The notes under the pieces were generated by a model. The model was not told where the DNA came from. It ran no database searches and was given only the letters and a program-made list of their open reading frames with translations. A stretch of 64,000 nt of DNA. It comes from Planctomycetota bacterium (GTDB taxonomy: Bacteria; Planctomycetota; UBA1135; GCA-002748355). Location: positions 1 to 64,000 of the forward strand of contig JALUUL010000014.1 in the NCBI GenBank assembly GCA_027021385.1, written 5' to 3'. Position 1 is the first letter of the stretch. The number at the start of each line of letters is the position of its first letter. Positions 17,333 to 28,400 of the stretch are shown here, one piece after another. Position numbers and translations under genes: made by a program.

Positions 17333-17815
17333 TCAGGTCCGGTCGTTGCGGTCGCGCAGGACCTCGAGGACCTCGGGCGGCAGGAAGGCGGAGACGTCCC
17401 CCCCGCAGGCGAGGATCTCCTTCATCAGGGACGAGGACGTGAACGTGTATTCGAGGCTGGGCATCAGGAAGAGCGTTTCGATCTCCGGGGCGAGTTCGCG
17501 GTTGGTCAGGGCCATCCGGTACTCGTACTCGAAATCCTGCGTGTCCCTGAGCCCTCTGAGCAGGATGTCGTGGCCGTGGGCCCTCGCGTGGTCGACGACG
17601 AGCCCCCGGAAGGACGTGATCGAAAGCCCCTCGAGACCTCCGAGGCAGCGCTCCAGCAGGTCCAGGCGCTCCTGGAGCGTGAAGAGCGGATGCTTCCCGG
17701 CGTTCTCCGCGACGGCGACGGTCAGGCGCCCGAAGAGCCGGAGCCCTCGACGGCACAGATCGAGATGCCCGAGGGTCGGGGGATCGAAGCTTCCGGGGAA
17801 GAGCGGGTGGACCAT
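17333..17815 (-). CDS. coaD: Phosphopantetheine adenylyltransferase
   Basis: CoaD transfers AMP from ATP to 4'-phosphopantetheine, the penultimate step of coenzyme A synthesis. The 160-aa protein is of normal length and carries the nucleotidyltransferase motif PGSFDPPTLGHLDL (7-20, with the TxGH signature), LLRGLRDTQDFEYE (84-97) and the C-terminal TSSSLMKE (126-133), which corresponds to the ISSSxVKE motif. ATG 17815 is preceded by GAGGAGGAC. It is convergent with the GT-C-like gene and divergent from comEC. Confidence 0.95.
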   Translation of the reverse strand: MVHPLFPGSFDPPTLGHLDLCRRGLRLFGRLTVAVAENAGKHPLFTLQERLDLLERCLGGLEGLSITSFRGLVVDHARAHGHDILLRGLRDTQDFEYEYRMALTNRELAPEIETLFLMPSLEYTFTSSSLMKEILACGGDVSAFLPPEVLEVLRDRNDRT

Positions 17816-17985
17816 CGTCGTCCTCCTCGCGGCCTCTTCCCCCCATGGGACGAGGAGGCCGCCTTCATCGGTTCCGGCGCCCCTTCGGCCCGCCGGACGG
17901 GGGAAGCCAGGCCGGGGCGCCCGGACATAGCTTGCAGCCGAACCCTCCGGGAGGAAACGCGGAAGATCCGGGACGTGTTCCGGGC

Positions 17986-20310
17986 ATGGTCCGGTTCCGG
18001 GATCCCCTCACCGCCCCCCCTCCCCGGATCGTCCTGTTCGCCCTGGGCCTCGTCCTGGGGATCGGGCTCGCCCGGCTGCTGGGGCTGCCGGGGGTCGCGC
18101 CCTTCTTCGCCTTCTCGCTTCTTTGGATCCGACGGGGGTTCGAGGATCGGGATCCGGCCTCGCCCCGCCTGGCGGGGGGCCTGGGCTTCGCCCTCGGGCT
18201 CCTGCTGCCCCTCCCTCCGGCGGCGGGCCCCGCCCCGGGAACGGAAGGCTCCCCCCTCCCTCGCGAGGGGCCGGTCCGCTTCGAAGGCCGCCTCCTCGCC
18301 TGGAGGGGACCGGACCGCTTCGGGGCCTACGAGGGCCTGTGCCGCATTCGGGGGAGGGCGTTCCCCCTGCGGGTCCGCCCCCTCGGAACGCGCGGGACCT
18401 CCGCCCCCGACCTCGGTCCCGGGCGGCGGATCTCCGGCCTGGCCTTCCTCCGGGATCGAGGGAGGGGAGGGGTCGGCCTCGAGACCCGGATGCCCCTCCT
18501 TCGGGGGGAAGCGGGTTCCTTCGGCCCGGCCGCCCTCCGGCGGCGTCTGCGGGAGGTCCTCGGGGCCCCTTTCCGGAGGATCCGGGATCCGGGGGCCCGG
18601 GCCCTCTGCCTCCGCCTCGTCCTCGGCGAGGAAGGCCGGCTCCCCGCCGAGGACCGGCGGAACCACCGTCGTCTCGGACTCGGTCACTTCCTCGCGGTCA
18701 GCGGCCTGCACGCGGTCTTTCTCGCCGCCCTCCTGACCCGTCTCCTGCGCTTCCTCCCCGCGCCGAGGTTCCGCCTCCTCCTCCTGGCCCTTCTTCTCGG
18801 AACCTGGGCCTGGTTGACCGGCGGTCGGCCGCCCGTGCTGCGGGCCGTTCTCGCCTGGTGCAGCTGGCAGGCCGCGAAGACCCACGGTCTCCGCCCGCCG
18901 CCGCTCGCCGTCCTCTCCTTCGCCGCGATCCCGACCCTCCTCCTGGATCCCGGAGAACTGACCGGGCCGGGCTTCCTCCTCTCCTACCTCGCGGTCGCGG
19001 GCCTCGTCTGGCTCCGTCCCCTCCTCGAGGCCCCCTTCGCCGAACGGTTCCCCCGTTTCGTTCTTCCTCTCCGCCCCTTCCTCGCCTCGGCCTCCGCCTG
19101 GCTCCCTCTCTGCGGACCCTCCTGGTTCTTCTTCGGAAGCCTCTCGCCCTGGAGTATCCCCCTGAGCCCCGTCGCCGCCCCCCTCGTCTTCTGCACGATG
19201 ACGGCCTCCTTCCTTCTCCCGCTCTGCCGGCTCCTCCCCTCCTGGATCTTCGAGGCCTGCCTCGCGGTCTGCGAGGGCGCGGCCCGCCTGCACCTGGACC
19301 TCTGCGCGAGCCTCTCGGGCCTTCCCGGCGCCCCCCTGTTCCCCGCGGGGCCCTTGCCCGAAACCCTTCTCGCCCTGGTCCTTCTCTCAGGGTCCGCCGC
19401 GGCCCTCGTCCTCGCCTCTCCCCGAATCTTTCTCGCGGTCTCCCTCACGGGGCTCGGCCTGGGCTTCCTCCCCTGGGAAGTCCGCGAGGCCGCCGCCTGC
19501 CGAATCCTCCGTGTCGGCCACGGGCAGTGCGTCCTCGTGCTCGCGGGGAAGCGGACCCTCGTCTACGACTGCGGGGACCTGCGGGGCGGGGAACGGGCGG
19601 CGCAACGCTGTCTCGAGGCCCTGAGGGAGGAAGGGAGGGCCGGGATCGACGACTTCGTCCTCTCCCACGGGGACCTGGACCACGCCGGAGGGCTCCCGTT
19701 CCTCGCGGCGAGGACCCGGATCTCGAGGCTCTGGCTGCCCGACAGCCCGGACGGGCGGCTTTGGGCCTCCCGTCTTCGCGGCAGGGTCGGACGCGTCCTC
19801 TTTCCCCCCCGCGGGAGGATCTCGAGGATCGGAACGGGGATCGAGATCCTCCATCCCGGCCTGGCCCCCCGCGTGTCGGGAAACGACGCGGGTCTCTCCC
19901 TCCGGATCGAACTGCCGCGCAAGGGGCCGAGGCTCCTGTTCTGCGGGGATCTCCAGGAGGCGGGGATCGCGGCCCTGCTCCAAGTCCTCGGAAAGGAAAC
20001 GAGCCGCCCTCCCCTCGACTTCCTCCTCCTGCCCCACCACGGGGAGCCGAGCCTCGCGCGGGGGGAGCTTCTCGCGGCTCTCCGCCCGGCGGCGGCGCTG
20101 GTTTCCGCCTCCGCGGCCCAGTCCCTGCGCGCACGCCGCCGCGGCCTCTGGCCCGCGACCCTCCCGGTCTTCTCGACCGGAGAATGCGGAACGCTCGTCC
20201 TCCGAGAACGGAAAGGGGCTTACTTCTTCGGCTGCGACGAAGGCTTCCCGCTCGCTTCCTTCTCCTCCGCCTCGCCCTTGCGCACCTTTTCCTTCTCCAG
20301 CTCCCGATAA
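17986..20310 (+). CDS. comEC: ComEC/Rec2-type DNA uptake channel
   Basis: This 774-aa protein has the standard layout. Two N-terminal helices are followed by a DUF4131-like beta domain (about 50-190), then the competence domain opening with CLRLVLGEEGRL and LGLGHFLAVSGLHAVFLAALL, with many membrane helices (215-490). A C-terminal metallo-beta-lactamase-like domain (about 500-765) carries SHGDLDHAGG near residue 560, NDAGLSLRIE and LLPHHGE. The family moves single-stranded DNA across the inner membrane during transformation, and the MBL domain may degrade the non-transported strand. I use ATG 17986. The last 91 bases overlap the convergent secreted-protein gene. A type IV pilus operon is encoded 35 kb away. 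Confidence 0.9.
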   Translation: MVRFRDPLTAPPPRIVLFALGLVLGIGLARLLGLPGVAPFFAFSLLWIRRGFEDRDPASPRLAGGLGFALGLLLPLPPAAGPAPGTEGSPLPREGPVRFEGRLLAWRGPDRFGAYEGLCRIRGRAFPLRVRPLGTRGTSAPDLGPGRRISGLAFLRDRGRGGVGLETRMPLLRGEAGSFGPAALRRRLREVLGAPFRRIRDPGARALCLRLVLGEEGRLPAEDRRNHRRLGLGHFLAVSGLHAVFLAALLTRLLRFLPAPRFRLLLLALLLGTWAWLTGGRPPVLRAVLAWCSWQAAKTHGLRPPPLAVLSFAAIPTLLLDPGELTGPGFLLSYLAVAGLVWLRPLLEAPFAERFPRFVLPLRPFLASASAWLPLCGPSWFFFGSLSPWSIPLSPVAAPLVFCTMTASFLLPLCRLLPSWIFEACLAVCEGAARLHLDLCASLSGLPGAPLFPAGPLPETLLALVLLSGSAAALVLASPRIFLAVSLTGLGLGFLPWEVREAAACRILRVGHGQCVLVLAGKRTLVYDCGDLRGGERAAQRCLEALREEGRAGIDDFVLSHGDLDHAGGLPFLAARTRISRLWLPDSPDGRLWASRLRGRVGRVLFPPRGRISRIGTGIEILHPGLAPRVSGNDAGLSLRIELPRKGPRLLFCGDLQEAGIAALLQVLGKETSRPPLDFLLLPHHGEPSLARGELLAALRPAAALVSASAAQSLRARRRGLWPATLPVFSTGECGTLVLRERKGAYFFGCDEGFPLASFSSASPLRTFSFSSSR

Positions 20311-21194
20311 CGCTTCAGGGCCTCGCGAACGCTCGAGGAGGCGATCGGATCGTCCATGATGTCCTGAAACTTCACCCCCTTCGGGGGCTGGAGATCGAAG
20401 GTCCCGGCCTGGAAGTCCGGATTCAGGTCCAGGGTCTTGAGGTCGATCGTGAGCAGGGTCTTTCCCTTCGAGATCTGGACCATCTTCCGCATGACGAACT
20501 TCCCCGCGTCGAAGTAGAGATGCACTTCCTCGGGCCTCCGGACGAAACCCATCTTCGTCTCCTTCTTGTCCGGGTCGAGGACCCCGACGAGGTGATGGCA
20601 TTGCACGCCGTTCACGACCAGGGGCTTTGCGAGCCTGAGCTTGTGCGTCCTCGAGAGTCCCCGCACGAGTTCCGCTCCGAGGAAGGCCTCAGGCCTCCCG
20701 CCGCCCGCCTGCTGCATCGCCCCGGAAGATCCGAAACGGTTCGCGACCCGGTCGAGTTTGGCCACGAGGCCGGCGTCGATCTTGAACCAGTTCTCGCCGG
20801 TCAACTCACTCGCCTGGTGGATCCGGATGCCGAACGGCCCGCGCACGGTCTCGACCCGCATCGGCCCCATCGGCGTCTCCAGCCTCGCCTCCATCCGCGT
20901 GCGTTCCCCCTCCCCGCCGCCGGACTTGTCGACCTGGATGATCTGGACGACCTTCATCTCGTTGGGTTTCGCGTTCCCCGGGATCGGAACCAGGGTAACC
21001 ATTTCGATCCGGGCCTCGAGCTTGCGGATCGCCTTCTGGCTCTTCTCGATCTCGCGGACGAGGTCCTGGACGGTCCGGATCTTCGCCGCCTCCGTCTCCT
21101 GGGCCGGAATCCGCAAAGGAAGCCCCCCCGAAAGGACCAGGAAGGCGAGGGCGAAGAGGACGCGGGGTCCTCGGAAGCTGTGCACGGAAACCAT
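20220..21194 (-). CDS. Secreted LolA/LppX-like protein of unknown function
   Basis: From ATG 21194, preceded by GGGAGGAAC, the 324-aa product has a Sec signal (VLFALAFLVLSGGLPL, probable cleavage after IPAQ). The mature part starts with a helix (KIRTVQDLVREIEKSQKAIRKLEARIEM), then alternating strands and a cysteine at VQCHHLVGV. This resembles periplasmic outer-membrane-lipoprotein-sorting or DUF2092-type proteins with a half-barrel that carries lipid. The C-terminus is Lys/Glu-rich and low in complexity. The track start at 21599 lies inside the divergent gene and is rejected. It shares 91 bp with comEC at the 3' ends. Confidence 0.75.
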   Translation of the reverse strand: MVSVHSFRGPRVLFALAFLVLSGGLPLRIPAQETEAAKIRTVQDLVREIEKSQKAIRKLEARIEMVTLVPIPGNAKPNEMKVVQIIQVDKSGGGEGERTRMEARLETPMGPMRVETVRGPFGIRIHQASELTGENWFKIDAGLVAKLDRVANRFGSSGAMQQAGGGRPEAFLGAELVRGLSRTHKLRLAKPLVVNGVQCHHLVGVLDPDKKETKMGFVRRPEEVHLYFDAGKFVMRKMVQISKGKTLLTIDLKTLDLNPDFQAGTFDLQPPKGVKFQDIMDDPIASSSVREALKRYRELEKEKVRKGEAEEKEASGKPSSQPKK

Positions 21195-21351
21195 CGTTCC
21201 TCCCTGGGAAATCGTCCTGGAAAACGGGATTCGGAAGCCGGCCCGGCTCCCCTCCGGCCCGAGGCAGTGTATCTTGAGGGGAGTCCGCCACAAACACCGG
21301 ACGGAAGCCCCGAGCCCCCCGCCGAAACCCGAAGGATCAGGGGAGATCGAG

Positions 21352-22395
21352 ATGAAAGGAATCGCCGGCACCTGGATCGCCGCTCTGGGGATCGCCGTCC
21401 TCCTCCCGGCCCAGGGAACGGACGGCCGGACTCCGGACCCTGATTTCGAAACCATCATGCGGGGACTCCTCGCCTTCGAGAAGGGACGGGACGAGGGCTG
21501 GAGGATCCTCGCCGAACTCAGGAAGGCGGGCAGCCGCTCTCCGCTCCTTGGGCGGCTCGAGAAGTCCGCCCTGTCCTCTCTCGTCGGTGCCCCCACCACG
21601 AGCTGGCAGCGGCAAGAACGGGCCCGGCGCCTTCTCCTCTCCCTCCGCGATCCGAAGAGGGATCCTTTGCTGGCGGTGCGTCAATCCCTGATCCCGCGGG
21701 CCCTTTCCGAACTCGTGAAGCTCGAGGACCGCGCGATCGATCGGATGCGCGCACAGAAAGCCGCGGAGGCGGCGAAACTGGGGAAGAGACCGGCGAACGT
21801 CGTGGCCCGCCGGATCGAGAACTACCTCACCGGCCCCACCGGAAGCCTCCGTAAGGAAGCCGCCCGACGCGCCCTGCTGCTCGCGGGCCCGCCCCATCGT
21901 CGCGGGGTCGTCCGCCTCGCGGCCCGCATGCCGAAGGGGCCGACCCGCAGCCAAGTCCTCGGCCTCGTTCGGGATCTCGGCCTCGAGGACGAGGCCGTCC
22001 GCGAACTCGCCGCCTTCTTCGAGAGCCCCCGCCTCCTCCATCACCTGCGGGCCGCGAGGACCCTGGGCGAACTCGGCTCGAGGAAGGCCCTTCCCCTCCT
22101 CCGCCGGGAGCGCGCCCACCTGCGGTCCTTGATCGAGCGCTACAGGAAAAGCGGCGGGACCTCGGGCGGTCCCCGCGCGAACGTCTCCTTTCTGAAGTCC
22201 CAGGCCATCATTAGCGACTTCGACGTCGAGGTCGCCCAGGGAGCGGTCATCGCCGACCCGGTCGTTACGAACGTGGTCTCCGGGGTCGTCCTCGACGCCC
22301 GCGTCCTGGGGGTTACGATCGTCCGCCATCTCCTCGTCCTGGATCGCGCGGTCGACCGCGCAATCCGCGCCCTCGAAAAACGAAAGCGGGACTGA
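21352..22395 (+). CDS. Secreted HEAT-like repeat protein
   Basis: ATG 21352 follows GGGGAG. The 347-aa product has a signal peptide (IAALGIAVLLPAQG) and is otherwise helical, with HEAT-like units such as ARRALLLAGPPHRRGVVRLAARM and HHLRAARTLGELGSRKALPLLRRE, ending in a beta-like segment (FDVEVAQGAVIADPVVTNVVSGVVLDARVLGV) and a charged tail. It is probably a periplasmic scaffold, perhaps with the divergent LolA-like protein, from which it is separated by a 157-bp promoter region. No enzyme motif is seen. Confidence 0.72.
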   Translation: MKGIAGTWIAALGIAVLLPAQGTDGRTPDPDFETIMRGLLAFEKGRDEGWRILAELRKAGSRSPLLGRLEKSALSSLVGAPTTSWQRQERARRLLLSLRDPKRDPLLAVRQSLIPRALSELVKLEDRAIDRMRAQKAAEAAKLGKRPANVVARRIENYLTGPTGSLRKEAARRALLLAGPPHRRGVVRLAARMPKGPTRSQVLGLVRDLGLEDEAVRELAAFFESPRLLHHLRAARTLGELGSRKALPLLRRERAHLRSLIERYRKSGGTSGGPRANVSFLKSQAIISDFDVEVAQGAVIADPVVTNVVSGVVLDARVLGVTIVRHLLVLDRAVDRAIRALEKRKRD

Positions 22396-22423
22396 TCCCC
22401 TCGGCGGGGCTCGAGGTCCTCCC

Positions 22424-25400
22424 CTACTTGGTTCTCCGGAGCTCGACGCCCTTCTGCTTGTTCTTCAAGAGCTGTTCGAGGCGGGAGTTCTGCTTGTCCT
22501 CGAGCCTTTTCAACTGCAGCGAGTTCTTCTCCAGGGCATCGAAGCCCCGGTCGCCCTTCCGCAAGGACTTCCGGTCCTTGTAGATCCGCTCCTTCTTGCG
22601 GTGAACGGGGGTTCCGAATGAGGCCTTGCTCCGGTAGAAGGCATAACTCCCGCCCGCCTCGACGAGCACGGTCGCGCGACCCGAGAGTCCGTCGCAGACG
22701 TAGATCCCCCGCAGGTCGGTGACCCCCGATCGGATCTCCCGATCCCGATCGCCGACGACCTTGACCCTGGCCTTCGGAAGGAAGCGTCCTCCCTTGCGGA
22801 CGTTGACCCGCAGCCGGTTCTCTTCCGGCATCTCCTGCGCCTCGATCGAAAGATCGGTCCTCAGGAGAAGCCCCGAACTCTTGAGTTCCCCCGAACTCGC
22901 GAGAACGAGGTAGCTCCCCTCCGCGGAAAGGGGGAGATCGAACTCCCGCTCGTGGTCTTTGAAATCCTCTCCCTCGGCCAGCCGGAAGGTCTTCTTCCAC
23001 GTCGGCGAGATCCCGAAGAGCTGGACGTGCCCCATGTCGGACAGCGACTTCCTCAGGAGATAGAGGCGCATCAGGTCCACCTTGTAGACCGTCAGCGCGA
23101 TCGAGGCGAGGTTGCGCCAGCGCAGCCTGACCTTCGCCCCTTCCCCCGGGGCGCAGAGCGTGACCTCCGGAACTTCGAGGCGCTTCCGCTTGAAGAACCC
23201 TGCGGCTTCCCGCGCGTCCAGGAAGCGGTCCTCGACCTTCCCGTAGGCCTCGAGCGCTTCCTTCGGGCGGCCCGCGGCGTGATGGATCTGCCCCTGGAGG
23301 AAGACCGCGAGCCATCGATTCTCGCTCGGCCCCCGTCCTCCGCCCTTCGTCGGGAACTCCTCGCTCCCGACCCGGGCCAGGATCTTCAGAGCTTCGTCGA
23401 AGGCCCCCTTCTTGAAGAGGGCGTAGCCGTAGAGGTAGAGGAAGTCGTCGAGCCAGGGGGAGGAGGCGTAGGTCTTCGAAGCCCTCCGCAGGATGTCGAG
23501 GGCCTCGTCGTAACGGTCCTCCTCGAGCGCGATCGAGGCGAGGCTGTAGGCAACCTCGTCGGCCTCCGCGTCCTCGGGGTAGCGGACGAGGAACTCGTAA
23601 CAGAGATCCCGGGCCGTCCGACGCAGGAGAGTGGGAGCGCCGACCTTCGGGTCGAGGGCCCGGAGGGGATCGAGCGTGCGGGCCCGGCTGTTCAGGGACT
23701 GCGCCAGCGAGAACATCGCGCCCCGGATCTCCGGCAGCCCGGGGAAGTTCATGAAGAGATCCCGGAAGAAGCGCAGGGCCTCGAGGACCTCGCCCCTGGC
23801 CTGGAGCTTGCCCGCGATCTGCACCTCCCTGAGGAACGAGGCCTCGCATATGGCCTGCGACACGTGGAGGGCGCGTTCGAACTCGCCGTTCCGGTAGTAG
23901 GCATCCGCGACCTTCGCCATGTCCTCGAAGCCGAGGACCCAGTCCGGGTCGCGGTCCTTCAGGGCCTCGAAGAGCCGGATCGTCCATTCGTGATCCCCTC
24001 GAAGGAGGGAGATCTCGAGGAGCCGGCGCGCGATCTCCTTGAACGGACCCTCCTTCAGGCTGGGTCCGAAGTCCCGGAACAGGGTCTCCAGCGGCGCGGC
24101 GACGCGGTCCCGCGTCGCGGGATCGCGCTCGAGGGCCCTCCGGCCCGCGGCCGCATACAGCATGAGGCCCGAATGGTAGAGTTCGTCCGGGGTGGGCCTG
24201 CGCGCCGTCTCGACCTTCGATCCGGGAGGCAGGATCGTGATCTTCGCGGGCTTCCCCCGAAGACTCAGCCCCAGATCGTCGAGGGAGAAGATGCGCGTCG
24301 GAAGGACCTTCCAGACCCCGGGCATCGCGGCCCGGAGACGATAGCGGATCCTCACGTTTCCCACGGAACGGTGCACGTAGAAACGGAGGAAGCCCGGCCC
24401 GACTTCGAAATGGTCATGGTTCCCCTGGATCTCCGACCCGAGGACCATCGAACCCGCGGGCAGAGGTTCCTCGAGGATGAACGAACCCAGCCTCGCGCGT
24501 TCCTCGCTTCCGGGATCGAACTCGAGCTCGACGTCCAGGAATCCCCCGACGACGAGGCGGTCGCTCTCGTTCTTCCAGGTCTTCACTCCCTTGTCCACGA
24601 CCCGGAATCCCTGCGGCACCGGCCTCCCGTCGAGCAGGAGCGGCGCCTGGAGATAGCGGCGCTTCAGGTTCGGGGAATCCCCTCCTTCCGGAAGCCCCTT
24701 CGTGAGGCCTCGGAGGACGGCGGTCCAGGAGACCTTGCCCCGTCCCGAACTGCGCAGGACGAGGCGGACCCGGCCCCGTGCGAGCGCGGAGGATGGAAGG
24801 CGGAATCGCCGGCCGCGGGGTTCCTTGCGGAAGTCGACTTCCCTCCGGAATGCCCCGTCGTCCGCCAGGATCACGACGCGCTCGGCGGTCGCCCCGGCCG
24901 CGACCCGGCGCTTCGCGAGGAACGACACGGCGAGAGCGTGAACGATGCGGCTCCCGAAGCCCCGGGGCCGGCGGTTCTCGAAGAGCCAGGTCTCGACCCT
25001 CTTGCAGAGCGCTTCGTGCCCGCGACCCTCCGCGAGAGCCAGGGCGGCCCACAGGACCGACGCCTTCCTCGAGGAAGGGGGCAGAGGCCGGATCTTCCGG
25101 TCTTCGCGGTCCGGTTCGGCCCCTCCGATGCGGGCCTCGAGCTTCGCGGCGAGGCCCGGCTCGAGTTCGGAGGCCAGCCCCGGCCGGCCCATCGCGCGAG
25201 CGGCGAGGGCGAGCCTCCCGAGAGCGCCCAGGGAAAGCGTCGTCCGGCGCCGGGCGAGGGAGTTGTAGCGGCCGAAGTCGGCCAGCCCCGCCTCGGCCTC
25301 GACGAGGAAGGCGAGCGTTGCCAGATCGGAATCCCGGCTGCGGACGAGTCCCGCGAGCCGTTTCCGGAAACGGTCCAGGAGCCCGGGATCGACCGGGATC

Positions 25401-28400
25401 CCCGCCTTCGAGGCGCGCACGGCAAGGAGCCAGGACAGGAGTCCCGCCTTGGTGTCTCCGAGGGACCCGTGCCCCTTTCCGATCCAGGGCATGCGCCCCT
25501 CGGATTCCCCGCTCATGAGAGAGGCGAGGAGGGCCTCGACCCTCGCCCGCAACCTGTGGATCCGTCCCTGATCCGACGGGCGCGTCGCCGCGTAGTGGAG
25601 GTAGAGTTCGAGGACCCCCAGCCCCTCGGCGGCGAGGTTCGTCGCGGTCGGGGGCACCCAGTCGATGCAGTTGTAGGTCAACTGGTTCGGACGGCGAATG
25701 GCCCCCGAGGAGAGGACCTCCTCGAGGGAAAGCGGGGCCACCGTCACGATGCACTCGAGACCGTTCCATTCCCGTCCCTTCGGTAGCGCGAGTTCGACGC
25801 TCCGCTCCCCGCTGAGGAGTCCCGCCGCCCCGCGTCGCTCCTCGATCCCCCAGGGCTGGATCTCGACCCTGCGTTGCAGGCTCGCGCGCGTTCCGCTTCC
25901 CGCCCGGGCGAGGGCGGAGACCCTCGTGAATCCGGGAGTCTCCGCATCGAGAGAGAAGAAGCGACGGAGCACGCCCCCGGCGGGGACCTCGATCCCTTCC
26001 TTCACCCTCTCCTTCCCGCCTTCCCGGACCTCGAGAGTCCCGTCGAAGGGACGCCCCGCGGCCGCGTGCAGCTCGATCCGACCCTCGGCCCGATCCCCTT
26101 GAGTCCACACGGGCGGGAGGGCCGCGCGAAGGACGAGATCGTCCCGCGTCCGGACCTCGGCGCGGGCCTCCCCGAAGAGTTCCTCGCCGCCGAGCCCGAT
26201 CACGTGGAGTTCCCAGGCTCCAGCGTGCGCGGGCAGGGAGATCTCGACCTCCGCCTTTCCGTCCTCCCCGGCCCTCACGATCCCCCGGAAGACCGAGAGA
26301 TCCCCGGGGAGGGGGCCGTTCCCGCCTCGACCGTCCCGCCCTCGAGAACCGGTCACGGTCCTCACGGGTGGGAGGTCGGCCCCATCCTCGTCCACGAAGA
26401 GGAAGGCGTTCAGCAAGCCGTTCATCGAGCGCGAGTCCAGGGCCAGGGTCTGTCTCTCAATCTGCGCATCCATTCCGTAGGGGAACAGGATTTCGGCTTC
26501 TTCCGCAGCCGCTTGCTGCGCGCGTTCCCCTCCTACCGACCTCCTTCTCGCGACCCGCCCTCCGAAACGACCTCCGAAGGCCCCGCCGGCCCCTCCCCCG
26601 AGCCCGATCGCGTCGTTCATGGCCGACGGTGAAGCGGCCGGAGCCTTCGCGGGGCCCCTATAGGCCCCTCCCCCCTTGGGCACTCCCGTGGGTCTCGAGG
26701 CCCGCTTTGCGGCGAAGAGTCCGCGTTCGCCCCGCTCTCCCTTCCAAACCTTGCGGAGCTTCTCCTCGAGTTTCTTGCGGACCTCCTCCTCCCGGAGATT
26801 CCGATCGACCTTCCTCGTCTTCGCCTCGTAGCGGAAGGTGTTCGAGGAAGCCGTCCTCATGTTCGTGCTCCGCCGGATCCCCTCGCCGTAGAAGACCTCG
26901 TAGATTCCCGGCCCTTTCCGGCCCCGCAACTGCAGGAGGGCCTTGTCGACGATGCTCAACGAGAACTCCGCGGCGACCGGCCGACCGAGGGGATCCCGGG
27001 CCCGCAAATCCACCACGAGCTTCTCCCCGGTCTTCAGGGTCTCGGCTCGCGGCTTCACTTCGACTTGCAGCGGAACGCGGACCCGGAAATCCCTCCGCGC
27101 GGCATGCATCCGCGAACCCGCGAGGAGGGTCGCCGCGTAGGCGAAGTTCGGCGCGTGCAGGGTCTTCAACGGAAGGCGGATCCTCGTCTCTCCGACAGGG
27201 ATCCGTCGGGTCTCGAACTCGAGCACCCCGTCCCCCTCGATCGTCAGGAGCACGAGCCCTTCCCGGACCCGGTTGACCAAGCGGATCCCGAGCTCGTCCC
27301 CGACCTTCGCGTGCTGCACGCGGCTCAGGAGCCGCAGCTTGACCTTGTCCTCCTTCCCGGAGACGAAAAGATCGGCGCTCGTTTCGATGACCTGCCCGAA
27401 CCGATCCTTCCCGAAGACCCGGACCCGGTAATCGCCTCCTTCCTTGAGATCGAACGAGGCGTACCCGCGGCCGTCCGCGGCGCGGGTCTTCAGGTTCGTA
27501 CGTCCCGCGGGGATTTCGACGACCGTTCCATTCCTCTTCCGGAGCCGGTGGAGTTCGGCCTCCAATTCGCGGACCAGCGGTTCGCCGTCGTGCGATTCCG
27601 CGACGACCTCGACCTCGAGGTCCTCTCCGACGAGGTACACCTTCGCCGGCAGGGAGGAACGCAGCCGGAAGCCCGTCCTCTCGATCCGGAAGACCTCCTG
27701 CACGCCCGCGCGCTCCTCCGGAATCGTCGCGACGACGGTCAGGGAAGCGCCGTCCAGGGCCTCCCCCGTCTCGAAACGGAACGGGAACTCCCCGGCCCGG
27801 TCCGTCCGACCCTCGAGGATGCGGGGACGCCCCGCGATCGTCGTCCGGACCTCGATGCGGCGGTCCACGACCGGCCCCCCGAAGAAGTAACGGGCCCGGA
27901 TCTTCCCCTCGATCGGTTCGCCGCGGACGAGGGTGGTCCGCGGGGACCGGACCTCCATCGAAACCCTCGGGGCCTGGAATCGGTCCACCTCGACCGTCCG
28001 GGTCGCGAGGATCCGGCCGGTCTCGGAATCCAGGACCCGCAACGTGAAGGACCCCGCGGCCGCTTCCGCGGGGATTCGGAACTCCGCGGTCAAGCTTCCG
28101 AAGGGGCTCGGCTTTCGTTCCCTCCTGGAGATAAGGCGGCCGAAGGCGTCCAGGAACTCGAAGGCGTAGGTCCGATCCGCAGGAAGGACGTAGCGTCCCT
28201 CCTTCACGTCACGAAGGACCGCCTTGGCGGACAGGGAGTCGCCGGGCCTGTACAGGGGCCGATCGGAAAAGAGATGCGCCTTCGCGGCCAGACCCCTGCC
28301 CTCTCGAAGTCCATTCAGGTCCAGGGTCGTCGCGCCGTTTCCCTCCGGTCCGATCGCGAAGACGTGCAGCCTAGGGGCCTCGCGCACGACCTTTCCCCTG

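Noticed and set aside
18123-21443. 1106-aa plus-strand ORF
   Set aside because: It lies in another frame of comEC and is antisense to the LolA-like gene; no recognisable domain and extreme Arg/Pro/Gly content.
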